DNA of 64,000 nucleotides from Pseudomonas sp. HAR-UPW-AIA-41 (GCF_002304225.1 NZ_NSLB01000005.1:1-64000), one strand, 5' to 3'; counted from the stretch's first letter, positions 35,852 to 44,738 are shown. Program-made: numbers and translations. The notes: a model not told the origin generated them from the letters alone.

Positions 35852-36505
35852 TTAGCGGCGGGCGTGATACAGGCTGACGTTGCGGAATTCGGCCGGCTCG
35901 GCCAGGTCCGGCCAGGTGCAGGCGTCCAGCATGCCCAGACGTTGGTAGAGCGGGTGCTGAAAATCCTTGACCCGCGAGTCGGCGACCAGAGCCTCGCGGC
36001 CGCGGCTGAGAAAATGATCAAGCAGCGGCAGGTTGGCGCGGTCGTAGAGCACGTCGGCGACGATGATCAGGTCGAAGCGGTCATCCTCGGCGAAGAAGTC
36101 CGGCGAATAGCTCAGCTCAACGCCATTGAGCGCCGCGTTGGCGCGGCAGGCTTCGATGGCCAGGGGGTCGAGGTCGCAGGCTACCACCTCCAGGGCGCCG
36201 GCCTTGGCCGCAGCAATGGCCGCCACACCGGAGCCGGCGCCGAAGTCCAGCACGCGTTTGCCGCGCACCCATTCGGGCCGTTCGGCCAGCCAGCGGGCCA
36301 GCGCCAGGCCGCTGGCCCAGCAGAAGCACCAGTAGGGCGGCTCTTCGAGGATGCGCCGGGTTTCCTCGGCATTGAAGGCGCGATCCATGTTCAGCGCATC
36401 GATCAGCCACAGCCTGAGATCGGTGCCGGGCAGGGTTTCGATGCTGAGCCGGGCATCGCCGAGCAATTGCTGCAGCGGTTGCAGCAGGCTGAGCGGGGCA
36501 GTCAT
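35852..36505 (-). CDS. Class I SAM-dependent methyltransferase (protein-lysine, PrmA/Nnt1-like)
   Basis: A 217-residue Rossmann methyltransferase. Motif I is VLDFGAGSGVAAIAAAKAGA, motif II includes VVACDLDPLAIEACRANAALN, and the post-motif DLIIVADVLYDRANLPLLDHF resembles the D-x-x-Y element of the METTL20/EtfB-lysine and Nnt1 methyltransferases. A protein lysine is therefore the likely target, but the substrate is not shown. It overlaps the upstream lipoprotein gene by 4 bases (ATGA), so the two are co-transcribed. Confidence 0.85.
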   Translation of the reverse strand: MTAPLSLLQPLQQLLGDARLSIETLPGTDLRLWLIDALNMDRAFNAEETRRILEEPPYWCFCWASGLALARWLAERPEWVRGKRVLDFGAGSGVAAIAAAKAGALEVVACDLDPLAIEACRANAALNGVELSYSPDFFAEDDRFDLIIVADVLYDRANLPLLDHFLSRGREALVADSRVKDFQHPLYQRLGMLDACTWPDLAEPAEFRNVSLYHARR

Positions 36506-36951
36506 GGTGCACGCACCAGCTGCAGCGGGCCGAAGTCGCGGCTCTGGGTCGGATTCAGGGCTTGCGGTGGCAGGCGCAGAATCAGCCGGCCGGACTGGCT
36601 GACCCGGGCGCGCAGTTCGAAACGGCCGTCACCCGGCAGGCTCTGCGGATCAAAACTCAGCGCAAAGGGCAGGGCGCCGCCCTGGCCCAACAGGCGCTGG
36701 CTGGCATAGCTCTTCAACGGACGGCCCTTGCTGTCGACCTGCAACAGGGCGATCTCGGCTTCGGCGTCGGCGGGAATGCCCAGCAGGCTGCCGCTGAGCT
36801 GGCGCAGGTGACCCGGCAGCGGCGCGGCAATGGCCTGCTCGGCGCTCGGGCGTTTGGGCTTGGCCGGTGCCGGCGAGGCTTTTTCCGGCTGGCTACTGCA
36901 GGCGGCCAGCAGCAGGGCGAGGGACAGCAGCACAAGGCGGTGCGGGGACAT
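36502..36951 (-). CDS. YbaY-type lipoprotein
   Basis: A 149-residue outer-envelope lipoprotein: signal LVLLSLALLLAACSS with lipobox LAAC, a Pro/Ala/Lys-rich linker, and one beta-sandwich domain (about 55-149) with LPGHLRQLSGSLLGIPADAE and LPFALSFDPQSLPGDGRFEL, the pattern of the YbaY/pilotin-like family. Role unknown; related domains chaperone secretins or other envelope proteins. GGGAG before the ATG at 36951 decides the start over a longer reading from 37050. It is divergent from nrdR. Confidence 0.82.
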   Translation of the reverse strand: MSPHRLVLLSLALLLAACSSQPEKASPAPAKPKRPSAEQAIAAPLPGHLRQLSGSLLGIPADAEAEIALLQVDSKGRPLKSYASQRLLGQGGALPFALSFDPQSLPGDGRFELRARVSQSGRLILRLPPQALNPTQSRDFGPLQLVRAP

Positions 36952-37064
36952 GGGCAGGCTCCCGGTGAAATCGACGGGCGCCTGTATACCGCAAAGTGGC
37001 TGGCTTGTCTTGAGAGTGGGATCGGCTACCATGGCCGCTTCATTTGCCACTGCCAGTTGCCGCC

Positions 37065-37523
37065 ATGCATTGTCCGTTCTGCGGTGCCCACGACACCAAG
37101 GTCATCGATTCCCGTCTGGTCGCCGAGGGCGAGCAGGTGCGCCGCCGGCGCGAGTGCCTGGCCTGCGAGGAGCGCTTCACTACCTTCGAGACCGCCGAAC
37201 TGGTGATGCCGCGCCTGATCAAGTCCGATGGCAGCCGTCAGCCCTTCGACGAAGAGAAGCTGCGCGCGGGGATGCAGCGGGCGCTGGAGAAGCGCCCGGT
37301 CAGCGTCGAGCGTCTGGAAGAGGCCATTGCCCATATCAAGCACAAGCTGCGCGCCACCGGCGAGCGCGAGGTGAAGTCGCGTGTCCTCGGCGAGCTGGTG
37401 ATGACCGAGCTGTCCAAGCTCGATGAGGTGGCCTATATCCGCTTTGCCTCGGTCTACCGCCGCTTTCAGGACCTCAACGAGTTCCGCGAAGAGATCGAGC
37501 GCCTGTCGCGGGAGCACGACTGA
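37065..37523 (+). CDS. nrdR: Transcriptional repressor NrdR
   Basis: Represses ribonucleotide reductase genes according to the dATP/ATP ratio. The 152 residues have an N-terminal zinc ribbon ([15 protein letters not shown] then [12 protein letters not shown], four Cys) and an ATP-cone (about 49-139) with [18 protein letters not shown] and [17 protein letters not shown]. The ATG at 37065 is used since the zinc ribbon begins at residue 2; the longer reading from 37044 is unlikely. It opens the nrdR-ribD-rib-nusB-thiL-pgpA run. ribD starts immediately after its stop. Confidence 0.96.
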   Translation: MHCPFCGAHDTKVIDSRLVAEGEQVRRRRECLACEERFTTFETAELVMPRLIKSDGSRQPFDEEKLRAGMQRALEKRPVSVERLEEAIAHIKHKLRATGEREVKSRVLGELVMTELSKLDEVAYIRFASVYRRFQDLNEFREEIERLSREHD

Positions 37524-38642
37524 GTGCAGCTGTCCGATCAGGCGTACATGGCGCGGGCGCTGGAGCTGGCGCGCAAGGGACTGTATTCCACTCATCCCAA
37601 TCCGCGCGTCGGTTGCGTGATCGTTCGTGATGGGCAGATCGTCGGCGAGGGCTGGCACGCCAAAGCCGGCGAGCCCCATGCCGAAGTGCACGCGCTGCGC
37701 GCCGCCGGCAGCCGGGCTCATGGTGCCACCGCCTATGTGACGCTGGAGCCGTGCAGCCACTTCGGTCGCACTCCGCCCTGCGCCAATGCGTTGATCGAGG
37801 CTGGTGTGGCGCGGGTGGTGGCAGCGATGCAGGACCCCAATCCGCAGGTGGCTGGGCAAGGGCTGGCCCGGCTGGCCGAGGCCGGCATCGAAGTGGTCTG
37901 TGGTGTGCTGGAAAGCGAGGCGCGGGCAGTGAATGTCGGCTTCATCAAGCGCATGGTGCACGGCCTGCCGTTTGTCCGGGTCAAACTGGCGATGAGCCTA
38001 GACGGGCGCACGGCCATGGCCAGTGGCGAGAGCCAGTGGATCACCGGCCCTGCCGCGCGGGCGGCGGTGCAGCGTCTGCGCGCCCAGTCCAGCGTGGTCA
38101 TCAGTGGTGCCGATACCGTGCTGGCCGATCAGGCACGGCTGACGGTGCGTGCCGAGGAGCTGGGGCTGAACGCCGAACTCACGGCCCTGGCCATCGACCG
38201 GCCGCCGCTGCGCGTGCTGATCGACGGGCGCCTGCGCGTGCCGCTCGATGCGCCTTTCTTTCAGGCTGGCAGAACGCTGGTGGCGACCTGCGCGGTGGCC
38301 TCGGCGCGGCAGCGCTATCAGGAAGAGGGGCATGAGTTGCTGGCCATTCCCCACGCCCATGGCCATGTCGATCTGCGCAAGCTGTTGCAGGAGCTGGCCG
38401 GGCGCGGCGCCAACGAGGTGCTGGTCGAGGCCGGGCCGAAACTGGCCGGCGCTTTTGCCCGCGCCGGGCTGGTCGACGAGTACCAGCTGTTCGTCGCCGC
38501 CAAGTTCCTCGGCTCCTCTGCCCGCCCGCTGCTGGACTGGCCGCTGGCGCGGATGGCCGAGGCGCCGCAGCTGAAAATCACCGATATGCGCGCCGTGGGC
38601 GATGACTGGCGGATTACCGCCGTGCCCATCACCAGCGCCTAG
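37524..38642 (+). CDS. ribD: Bifunctional pyrimidine deaminase/reductase RibD
   Basis: Second and third steps of riboflavin synthesis: deamination, then side-chain reduction. A GTG start directly follows the nrdR stop. The 372 residues carry the deaminase domain (1-145) with THPNPRVGCVIVRDG, GEPHAEVHALRAAG (zinc His and catalytic Glu) and LEPCSHFGRTPPC (two zinc Cys), and the reductase domain (146-365) with LPFVRVKLAMSLDGRTA, ESQWITGPAAR and LVEAGPKLAGAF. Translationally linked to nrdR. Confidence 0.96.
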   Translation: MQLSDQAYMARALELARKGLYSTHPNPRVGCVIVRDGQIVGEGWHAKAGEPHAEVHALRAAGSRAHGATAYVTLEPCSHFGRTPPCANALIEAGVARVVAAMQDPNPQVAGQGLARLAEAGIEVVCGVLESEARAVNVGFIKRMVHGLPFVRVKLAMSLDGRTAMASGESQWITGPAARAAVQRLRAQSSVVISGADTVLADQARLTVRAEELGLNAELTALAIDRPPLRVLIDGRLRVPLDAPFFQAGRTLVATCAVASARQRYQEEGHELLAIPHAHGHVDLRKLLQELAGRGANEVLVEAGPKLAGAFARAGLVDEYQLFVAAKFLGSSARPLLDWPLARMAEAPQLKITDMRAVGDDWRITAVPITSA

Positions 38643-38702
38643 TGCGCTCCCGTGGCGCGGCAATCTGTGGTAAAACTGCCGCAGCCACGCGAGTGGCCAT
38701 AA

Positions 38703-38855
38703 CGTTCTCAGGGCGGGGTGCAATTCCCCACCGGCGGTAATGCAGCGCAAGGCTGCTAGCCCGCGAGCGCTCCCACGGCTTACCCGCCGACGGAGGTCAG
38801 CAGACCCGGTGTGATTCCGGGGCCGACGGTCATAGTCCGGATAAAGAGAGAGCGG
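38703..38855 (+). promoter_or_regulatory. FMN riboswitch (RFN element)
   Basis: The conserved opening CGTTCTCAGGGCGGGGTG followed by CAATTCCCCACCGGCGGTAA, and the close CATAGTCCGGATAAAGAGAG, are the core of the FMN aptamer. It lies between ribD and ribE and controls ribE and the genes after it by binding FMN. A hairpin covering the ribE ribosome site follows. No intrinsic terminator with a U-tract is seen, so translational control is favoured. Confidence 0.95.
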
Positions 38856-38912
38856 GATTGCGTGACGGACGCGCCTGGCGTGTGTCCGGTCCATCCCTTT
38901 CGATTCTTGTGC

Positions 38913-38934
38913 CCTGTTTTTCTCAAAACAGGAG
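38913..38934 (+). promoter_or_regulatory. Hairpin hiding the ribE ribosome-binding site
   Basis: CCTGTTTT, TCTC, AAAACAGG: a perfect 8-base stem. The right arm includes the AGG of the AGGAG ribosome site (38930-38934) for the GTG start at 38943. It is the probable OFF structure of the FMN riboswitch. Confidence 0.7.
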
Positions 38935-38942
38935 TTTCAACC

Positions 38943-39602
38943 GTGTTCACCGGCATTATCGAAGCCATTGGCACCATCCGCGCGCTGAGCCCCAAGGGCG
39001 GCGATGTGCGTGTCTATGTGGAAACCGGCAAGCTGGATCTGGCGGACGTCAAACTGGGCGACAGCATTGCCGTCAACGGCGTGTGCCTGACTGCCGTGGA
39101 GTTGCCCGGCGACGGCTTCTGGGCTGACGTCAGCCGCGAAACCCTGGCGCGCACCGCCTTTATCGATCTCAAGACCGGCAGCAAGGTCAACCTGGAAAAG
39201 GCCCTGACACCGAGCAGCCGCCTGGGCGGTCATCTGGTCAGCGGCCATGTGGACGGCGTGGGCGAGATTCTCAAGCGCGAGGACAATGCCCGTGCCATCC
39301 AGTTCACCGTGCGCGCCCCGCGCGAACTGGCCAAGTACATCGCCCTCAAGGGCTCAATCACCGTCGACGGCACCAGCCTGACGGTGAATGCCGTCAATGG
39401 CGCCGAGTTCGAGCTGACCATCGTGCCCCACACCCTGGCCGAAACCATCATGGCCGACTACCGGCCCGGACGGCAGGTCAACCTTGAAGTCGATCTGCTG
39501 GCGCGCTATCTGGAGCGTCTGCTGCTCGGCGACAAGGCCGCCGAGCCGGCCGCTTCCGGCATCAGCGAAAGCTTTCTGGCCGAACACGGCTACCTCAAAT
39601 AA
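38943..39602 (+). CDS. ribE: Riboflavin synthase alpha chain
   Basis: Dismutates two 6,7-dimethyl-8-ribityllumazine molecules to riboflavin. The 219 residues show the duplicated lumazine-binding barrels: FTGIIEAIGTI opens the first, with VNGVCLTAVEL; the second opens GGHLVSGHVDGVGEIL, with VDGTSLTVNAV. The GTG at 38943 with AGGAG upstream is the start; a reading from 38811 would lie inside the riboswitch. The gene is directly downstream of the FMN riboswitch, with ribBA 15 bases later. Confidence 0.96.
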   Translation: MFTGIIEAIGTIRALSPKGGDVRVYVETGKLDLADVKLGDSIAVNGVCLTAVELPGDGFWADVSRETLARTAFIDLKTGSKVNLEKALTPSSRLGGHLVSGHVDGVGEILKREDNARAIQFTVRAPRELAKYIALKGSITVDGTSLTVNAVNGAEFELTIVPHTLAETIMADYRPGRQVNLEVDLLARYLERLLLGDKAAEPAASGISESFLAEHGYLK

Positions 39603-39617
39603 GTAAGGACTGGCCCC

Positions 39618-40712
39618 ATGGCTCTGAATACCGCTGAAGAACTGATCGCAGACATCCGCGCCGGCAAGATGGTCATCCTCATGGATGACGAGGACCGCGA
39701 GAACGAAGGCGACATCATCATTGCCTCGGAATGCGTCACCGCCGAGCACATCAACTTCATGGCCCGCTTTGCCCGTGGCCTGATCTGCATGCCGATGAGC
39801 CGCGAGCGCTGCGAGCTGCTCAAGCTACCGCTGATGGCGCCGCGCAACGGTTCCGGTTTCGGCACCAAGTTCACCGTCTCCATCGAGGCCGCCGAGGGTG
39901 TGACCACCGGCATTTCCGCGGCCGACCGGGCGCGCACCGTGCAGGCTGCCGTGGCTAAGGGCGCCGTGGCCGACGATATCGTCAGCCCGGGCCATATCTT
40001 CCCGCTGATGGCGCAGCCCGGTGGCGTACTGGCCCGCGCCGGTCACACCGAGGCTGCCTGCGACCTGGCGCGTATGGCCGGTTTCGAGCCGAGCGGTGTG
40101 ATCTGCGAGATCATGAACGACGATGGCACCATGGCCCGCCGCCCTGAGCTGGAAGTGTTCGCCGCTGAGCACAATCTGAAGATCGGCACCATCGCCGACC
40201 TGATCCACTACCGCCTGATCCACGAACGCACCGTGCAGCGCGTCAGTGAGCAGAAGATCGACAGCGAGCTGGGTCAGTTCAATCTGGTCAGCTACCGCGA
40301 TGCTCTGGATGACAGCGTGCACATGGCCCTGACCCTGGGCAGCATCTGCGCCGAAACGCCGACTCTGGTACGCGTGCACAACGCCGACCCGTTGCGCGAC
40401 CTGTTCATGGTCAGGCAGGCCGGGCGCTGGAGCCTGCGTGCGGCCATGGCCGAAGTGGCCAAGGCCGGGAGCGGCGTGGTGCTGCTGCTGGGTAATCCGA
40501 TCAACGGTCCGGAACTGCTGGCTCAGCTCGAGCGCGGTCAGGGCACTGAAAACAAGTCGGCCAGCCCGGCCACCTACAGCACCGTGGGCGCCGGCTCGCA
40601 GATTCTGCGCGATCTGGGCGTACGCAAGATGCGTCTGCTCAGCTCGCCGATGAAGTTCAATGCGATATCCGGCTTCGATCTGGAAGTAGTAGAATACGTG
40701 CCCGCTGAATAA
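39618..40712 (+). CDS. ribBA: RibB (DHBP synthase) fused to a degenerate RibA-like domain
   Basis: The N-terminal domain (1-205) makes 3,4-dihydroxy-2-butanone 4-phosphate from ribulose 5-phosphate; it has MDDEDRENEGDIIIASE (acidic Mg/substrate loop), FARGLICMPMS, SPGHIFPLMAQPGG and HTEAACDLARMAG. The C-terminal domain (206-364) has the GTP cyclohydrolase II outline but lacks the zinc cysteine cluster found in the separate RibA at 44873 ([13 protein letters not shown]); the matching region reads ALTLGSICAETPTLVRVH. The fusion is therefore probably only active as RibB. Confidence 0.95.
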   Translation: MALNTAEELIADIRAGKMVILMDDEDRENEGDIIIASECVTAEHINFMARFARGLICMPMSRERCELLKLPLMAPRNGSGFGTKFTVSIEAAEGVTTGISAADRARTVQAAVAKGAVADDIVSPGHIFPLMAQPGGVLARAGHTEAACDLARMAGFEPSGVICEIMNDDGTMARRPELEVFAAEHNLKIGTIADLIHYRLIHERTVQRVSEQKIDSELGQFNLVSYRDALDDSVHMALTLGSICAETPTLVRVHNADPLRDLFMVRQAGRWSLRAAMAEVAKAGSGVVLLLGNPINGPELLAQLERGQGTENKSASPATYSTVGAGSQILRDLGVRKMRLLSSPMKFNAISGFDLEVVEYVPAE

Positions 40713-40800
40713 GCCGGTCTGCCGACCCGCTGTTCATATCCTATGTTTACAGTGCGCTGTGAGTGGCGCACTGGCTCTTTAACGCCATACGAGACTCGCC

Positions 40801-41277
40801 ATGACCCTGAAGACCATCGAAGGTACCTTCATCGCCCCCAAGGGCAAGTACGCCCTGGTAGTGGGCCGCTTCAACAGCTTCGTCGTCGAAAGCCTGGTCA
40901 GCGGCGCCGTTGACGCCCTGGTGCGCCACGGTGTGAGCGAAAGCGACATCACCCTGATCCGTGCACCGGGCGCTTTCGAAATCCCGCTGGTGGCCCAGAA
41001 GGTTGCCCAGCGTGGCGAGTACTCCGCGATCATCGCCCTGGGTGCGGTGATCCGTGGCGGTACCCCGCATTTCGAATACGTGGCCGGTGAGTGCACCAAG
41101 GGTCTGGCCCAGGTGTCCATGGAGTTCGGTGTACCGGTCGCTTTCGGCGTGCTGACGGTCGATTCCATCGAACAGGCCATCGAGCGTTCAGGCACCAAGG
41201 CTGGTAACAAAGGCGCCGAAGCCGCGCTCTCCGCTCTGGAAATGGTCAGCCTGCTGGCGGCCCTGGAGGCCAAGTGA
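40801..41277 (+). CDS. ribH: 6,7-dimethyl-8-ribityllumazine synthase
   Basis: Condenses the pyrimidine and DHBP to lumazine, as an icosahedral or decameric assembly. The 158 residues show [54 protein letters not shown] (catalytic His in HFEYV) and [10 protein letters not shown]. The start is the ATG at 40801 after an 88-base gap from ribBA. The stop overlaps the nusB GTG start, coupling the two genes. Confidence 0.97.
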   Translation: MTLKTIEGTFIAPKGKYALVVGRFNSFVVESLVSGAVDALVRHGVSESDITLIRAPGAFEIPLVAQKVAQRGEYSAIIALGAVIRGGTPHFEYVAGECTKGLAQVSMEFGVPVAFGVLTVDSIEQAIERSGTKAGNKGAEAALSALEMVSLLAALEAK

Positions 41278-41765
41278 GCCTGAATCACGATATCGACAGC
41301 CCCGAGCAGCCCGCCGGTAAGCCGGCCAAGGGCAAGACCGCGGCGCGTCGTCAGGCCCGTAGCCTGGCCATGCAGGCCCTGTATCAGTGGCACATGGCGG
41401 GCCAGTCGATCAACGAGATCGAGGCGCAGTTCCGCGTCGACAACGATTTCGCCAATGTCGACGGCGCCTACTTCCGCGAGATTCTGCACGGCGTGCCGGC
41501 GCAGAAGAGCGAGATTGATGCACTGCTGGAGCCGCATCTGGACCGCCCGATGGCTGATCTGGACCCGGTCGAGCTGGCCATCCTGCGTCTGTCCAGCTTC
41601 GAACTGCGCAATCGTCTGGATGTCCCGTATCGCGTGGTGATCAACGAAGGCATCGAGCTGGCCAAGGTCTATGGCGCCACCGACGGGCACAAGTTCGTCA
41701 ACGGCGTGCTGGACAAGCTGGCTCCGAGCCTGCGCGCGGCTGAAGTCAAAGCCAACAAGCGTTGA
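41274..41765 (+). CDS. nusB: Transcription antitermination factor NusB
   Basis: Binds boxA RNA with NusE (S10) in rRNA antitermination. The 163 residues have the family N-terminus [18 protein letters not shown] (about residues 22-40), then [19 protein letters not shown] and [20 protein letters not shown], and the C-terminal [11 protein letters not shown]. The GTG start overlaps the ribH stop (GTGA). The ribH-nusB-thiL-pgpA order is usual in gammaproteobacteria. Confidence 0.96.
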   Translation: MSLNHDIDSPEQPAGKPAKGKTAARRQARSLAMQALYQWHMAGQSINEIEAQFRVDNDFANVDGAYFREILHGVPAQKSEIDALLEPHLDRPMADLDPVELAILRLSSFELRNRLDVPYRVVINEGIELAKVYGATDGHKFVNGVLDKLAPSLRAAEVKANKR

Positions 41766-41884
41766 TTCAGGAAGACCCGGGACGGTGAGCGAGCGGAGCG
41801 TGGAGCTGGGCATGAAATGCGCTGCATGCAAGTGCCGCACAGCATTGCCCCTCGCCTTTGCGCCTGCCGGCCCCGGGCTTTCGA

Positions 41885-42853
41885 ATGGGTGAGTTTGAGC
41901 TTATCCGCCGCTTCTTCGCCGCCGCGTCCTGTGCTCAGGCCGGCGGCGAAGTCGCATTGGGCATCGGTGACGACTGTGCCCTGCTGACGGTGCCGGCGGG
42001 CGAACAGCTCGCGGTGTCGACCGATACCCTGGTGGCCGGGGTGCACTTTCCCGACCCCTGCGATCCTTCTCTGCTGGCCCAGCGCGCCCTCGGTGTGACG
42101 GCCAGTGATCTGGCGGCCATGGGCGCCACACCCATCGGCTTCACCCTGGCTTTGACTCTGCCACAGGCGGATGCCGGCTGGCTGGAGGCCTTTGCCGATG
42201 GGCTCAATCAGGCCGCTGGGCGGCATGGTTTGCGCCTGATCGGCGGCGATACCACGCGTGGCCCGCTGAGCCTGACGCTGACCGTGTTCGGCCGAGTCCC
42301 GGGCGGAGTAGCGCTGCGCCGCAGTGGCGCGCGGCCTGGTGATCTGCTCTGCGTGGGGGGAAGCCTTGGTGATGCCGCAGCGGCCCTGCCGCTGGTGCTG
42401 GGCCAGCAGCAACTGCCTGCCGAGCTGGCTGAGCCCCTGCTGGCGCGTTACTGGCAGCCGCAGCCGCAGCTGGCATTGGGGCAGGCGCTGCGCAGGCTGG
42501 CCACCGCGGCACTGGATATCTCCGATGGCCTGCTGGCCGATGCAGGGCATATTGCCGCGTCTTCGAATGTGACACTGTGTATCGAGCTGGCGCGTGTGCC
42601 GCTGTCGCCTGCGTTGCAGCAGCTTTCCCGCGAGCAGGCATTGAACTGTGCGCTGAGTGGTGGCGATGACTACCGCCTGCTGTTTACTCTGCCTCCCGAG
42701 CATCTTTCCACTCTGCAGGCCCAGTGGCCTGAGCTGGCTGTTTTGGGGTGGGTGGAGGCCGGTTGTGGCGAGGTAAGGCTGTTGGCCGAGGATGGCCGCG
42801 AGCTGCAGCAGCCTGTGGGCGGCTATCAACATTTTGGACAGAATCGTGACTGA
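41885..42853 (+). CDS. thiL: Thiamine-monophosphate kinase ThiL
   Basis: Phosphorylates thiamine monophosphate to the active diphosphate. The 322-residue AIR-synthase-fold enzyme shows GEFELIRRFF at the N-terminus, GIGDDCALL (Mg/ATP), STDTLVAGVHFP, GVTASDLAAMGATP, GGDTTRGPLSLTLTVFG, LDISDGLLADAGHIA, and SGGDDYRLLFTLP. The start at 41885 is set by the MGEFELI pattern. Its end overlaps pgpA by 8 bases. A 119-base gap separates it from nusB and holds only a CCCGGG-flanked segment with no gene. Confidence 0.95.
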   Translation: MGEFELIRRFFAAASCAQAGGEVALGIGDDCALLTVPAGEQLAVSTDTLVAGVHFPDPCDPSLLAQRALGVTASDLAAMGATPIGFTLALTLPQADAGWLEAFADGLNQAAGRHGLRLIGGDTTRGPLSLTLTVFGRVPGGVALRRSGARPGDLLCVGGSLGDAAAALPLVLGQQQLPAELAEPLLARYWQPQPQLALGQALRRLATAALDISDGLLADAGHIAASSNVTLCIELARVPLSPALQQLSREQALNCALSGGDDYRLLFTLPPEHLSTLQAQWPELAVLGWVEAGCGEVRLLAEDGRELQQPVGGYQHFGQNRD

Positions 42854-43337
42854 CAATGCTGTAACGCCCATTCCACCGTCCGTGTGGCGCAATCCCTGGC
42901 ACTTTCTCGCCTTCGGCTTCGGTTCCGGCACCTTGCCCAAGGCGCCGGGCACCTGGGGTTCTCTGGTGGCCCTGCCATTCATGCCTTTGTGGCAGATGCT
43001 GCCGGACTGGGGTTACTGGCTGATGCTGGGCGTGACCATGCTGTTCGGCTTCTGGCTGTGTGGCAAGGTGGCCGATGATCTGAGGGTGCATGACCACGAG
43101 GGCATCGTCTGGGACGAGATGGTCGGCATGTGGATTACCCTGTGGCTGGCGCCCGCCGGCTGGCAGTGGTTGCTGCTAGGCTTTCTGGTGTTTCGTCTGT
43201 TCGATATTCTCAAGCCCTGGCCGATCCGCTGGATTGACCGCCATGTGCATGGCGGGGTTGGGATCATGCTCGATGATGTCCTGGCCGGGGTCTTCGCCTG
43301 GCTGAGCATGCAGTTGATCATCTGGAGTTTCACCTGA
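42846..43337 (+). CDS. pgpA: Phosphatidylglycerophosphatase A
   Basis: Dephosphorylates phosphatidylglycerophosphate in the inner membrane. The 163 residues begin at a GTG overlapping the thiL stop. The signature FGFGSGTLPKAPGTWGSL, then the acidic VHDHEGIVWDEMVGMW and the FRLFDILKPWPIRWID region and MLDDVLAGVFAW are the conserved PgpA blocks, with four membrane segments. Coupled to thiL. Confidence 0.95.
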   Translation: MTDNAVTPIPPSVWRNPWHFLAFGFGSGTLPKAPGTWGSLVALPFMPLWQMLPDWGYWLMLGVTMLFGFWLCGKVADDLRVHDHEGIVWDEMVGMWITLWLAPAGWQWLLLGFLVFRLFDILKPWPIRWIDRHVHGGVGIMLDDVLAGVFAWLSMQLIIWSFT

Positions 43338-43348
43338 CAGGAGGCTGC

Positions 43349-44095
43349 ATGGGCAAGTGGTGGTTGCTGTTAGGCGCTCTGGCGCTGCCGCTGCTGGCGC
43401 AGGCTGAGCCGCTTCAGCGGATCAATCTTGTCACCGAACAGTGGCCAGGGCACACCAATCCAGACGGTACAGGATTGGCCTTCGATCTTTTGCGTAAGGT
43501 CTATGAGCCTGCAGGTATTGAGCTTCACTACCGCATAGTGCCTTACACGCGGGCTATTGGCTTGGTGCAGCGTGGCGAGGCAGACGCATTCGTCGGCGCC
43601 TATCCCAATGAAGTGCCGCAGGTGTTTTTTCCGCGCTGGCATTACGATGCTGACCAGATCAGCGCTCTGAGTCTGACTGATAAGCCTGTTCCGACCCTCG
43701 AGACCCTTGGGTTTTACCGCTTGTCTTGGGCGAGAGGGTATAGCTACGAAAAGTATCTGCCGAATGTGCGCGAGTTCCGCGAGGTGCACCGGCGTGGCGG
43801 TATTCTCGCCATGCTCGAACGCGGGCATGCCGACTTCTTCATTGATGCCAGTACTGAGGTTGAAGATGTGCTGGCAGGGTCGGATCGTCCGCAGGACTAC
43901 CGGATTACCCCACTGACCCGTTTGCCGCTGTACTTGGGTTTTGTCGATGATGCCCGTGGCCGTGAGTTGGCAGCTATCTATGATCAGCGTCTGCAGGTGC
44001 TAGTGCGCTCTGGTGCGCTGCGGCCGCTGTTCAAGCGCTGGGATGCGCCGTACCCCTTCGACAAGGAATTGGAGAAACCTTATGCGTTGCCGTAA
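43349..44095 (+). CDS. Periplasmic substrate-binding-like protein (SBP_bac_3 type)
   Basis: A 248-residue exported protein with a signal peptide (ending LAQA) and the type-3 solute-binding fold: RINLVTEQWPGHTNPDGTG, GLAFDLLRKVYEPAGIELHY, PYTRAIGLVQRGEADAFVGA, and a C-terminal half starting LARGYSYEK-like. No permease or kinase is adjacent, so it may sense or bind an amino-acid-like ligand for another system. A good AGGAGG precedes the ATG. Its end overlaps the aspartic protease gene by 14 bases, so the two are co-translated. Ligand unknown. Confidence 0.82.
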   Translation: MGKWWLLLGALALPLLAQAEPLQRINLVTEQWPGHTNPDGTGLAFDLLRKVYEPAGIELHYRIVPYTRAIGLVQRGEADAFVGAYPNEVPQVFFPRWHYDADQISALSLTDKPVPTLETLGFYRLSWARGYSYEKYLPNVREFREVHRRGGILAMLERGHADFFIDASTEVEDVLAGSDRPQDYRITPLTRLPLYLGFVDDARGRELAAIYDQRLQVLVRSGALRPLFKRWDAPYPFDKELEKPYALP

Positions 44096-44738
44096 CACCC
44101 TGTCGCGCCGGCTGCTGCCCCTGTTGCTGGTTTGGGCGCCGCTGGCCGGTGCCGCGCCTGCCGTTCAGGTGGTTGGCCTGTTTCCGGGCGCAGCCGTGCT
44201 CAATGTCGACGGCGTGCGCAAGCTGGTCAAGGTTGGTCAGGCCGGGCCCTCAGGTGTGCAGGTGGTCAGTGTCGACCGCACCGGTGCGCAACTGCGCGTC
44301 GAGGGAGTCGAGCGTCGCTATGAGCTGAGTCGCGACTACTCCCAGGGCTACAGCACGCCGGAGAAACAGCAGCTGAGCATTGCCCAGGGCGCTGGCGGGC
44401 ATTATTGGGTGGCCGGAGCGATCAAGGGGCAGCCGGTGCAGTTTCTAGTCGACACGGGGGCGACCTCGGTGGCCATGAACGAGGCCCAGGCTCGGCGTCT
44501 GGGTCTCGATTTTCGCGTCAGTGGCCGACCCATGGTGGTCAATACGGCCAGCGGTGTGGCCAAGGCCTGGCAGATCACGCTGCCCAACGTGAAAGTCGGC
44601 AGCATCGAAGTGCTCGGTGTCGAGGCTGCCGTGCTTGAGGGTGATGCGCCGACCGATGTGCTGCTGGGCATGAGTTTTCTCAATCGCGTGCGCTGGCGCG
44701 AAGAGCAGGGCGTTCTGCAGCTGGAGTCGAAGCTCTGA
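44082..44738 (+). CDS. Exported retropepsin-like aspartic protease (TIGR02281 type)
   Basis: A 218-residue secreted or membrane-anchored protein. After a signal (PLLLVWAPLAGAAPA) and a short N-terminal domain, the single retropepsin half holds the catalytic motif FLVDTGATSVAMNEAQARRL (about 128-147), the flap-like VNTASGVAKAWQI, and DVLLGMSFLNRVRW. Such clan AA proteases act as dimers. Target unknown; periplasmic processing is likely. The ATG at 44082, with GGAG nearby, lies inside the end of the binding-protein gene. Confidence 0.87.
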   Translation: MRCRNTLSRRLLPLLLVWAPLAGAAPAVQVVGLFPGAAVLNVDGVRKLVKVGQAGPSGVQVVSVDRTGAQLRVEGVERRYELSRDYSQGYSTPEKQQLSIAQGAGGHYWVAGAIKGQPVQFLVDTGATSVAMNEAQARRLGLDFRVSGRPMVVNTASGVAKAWQITLPNVKVGSIEVLGVEAAVLEGDAPTDVLLGMSFLNRVRWREEQGVLQLESKL

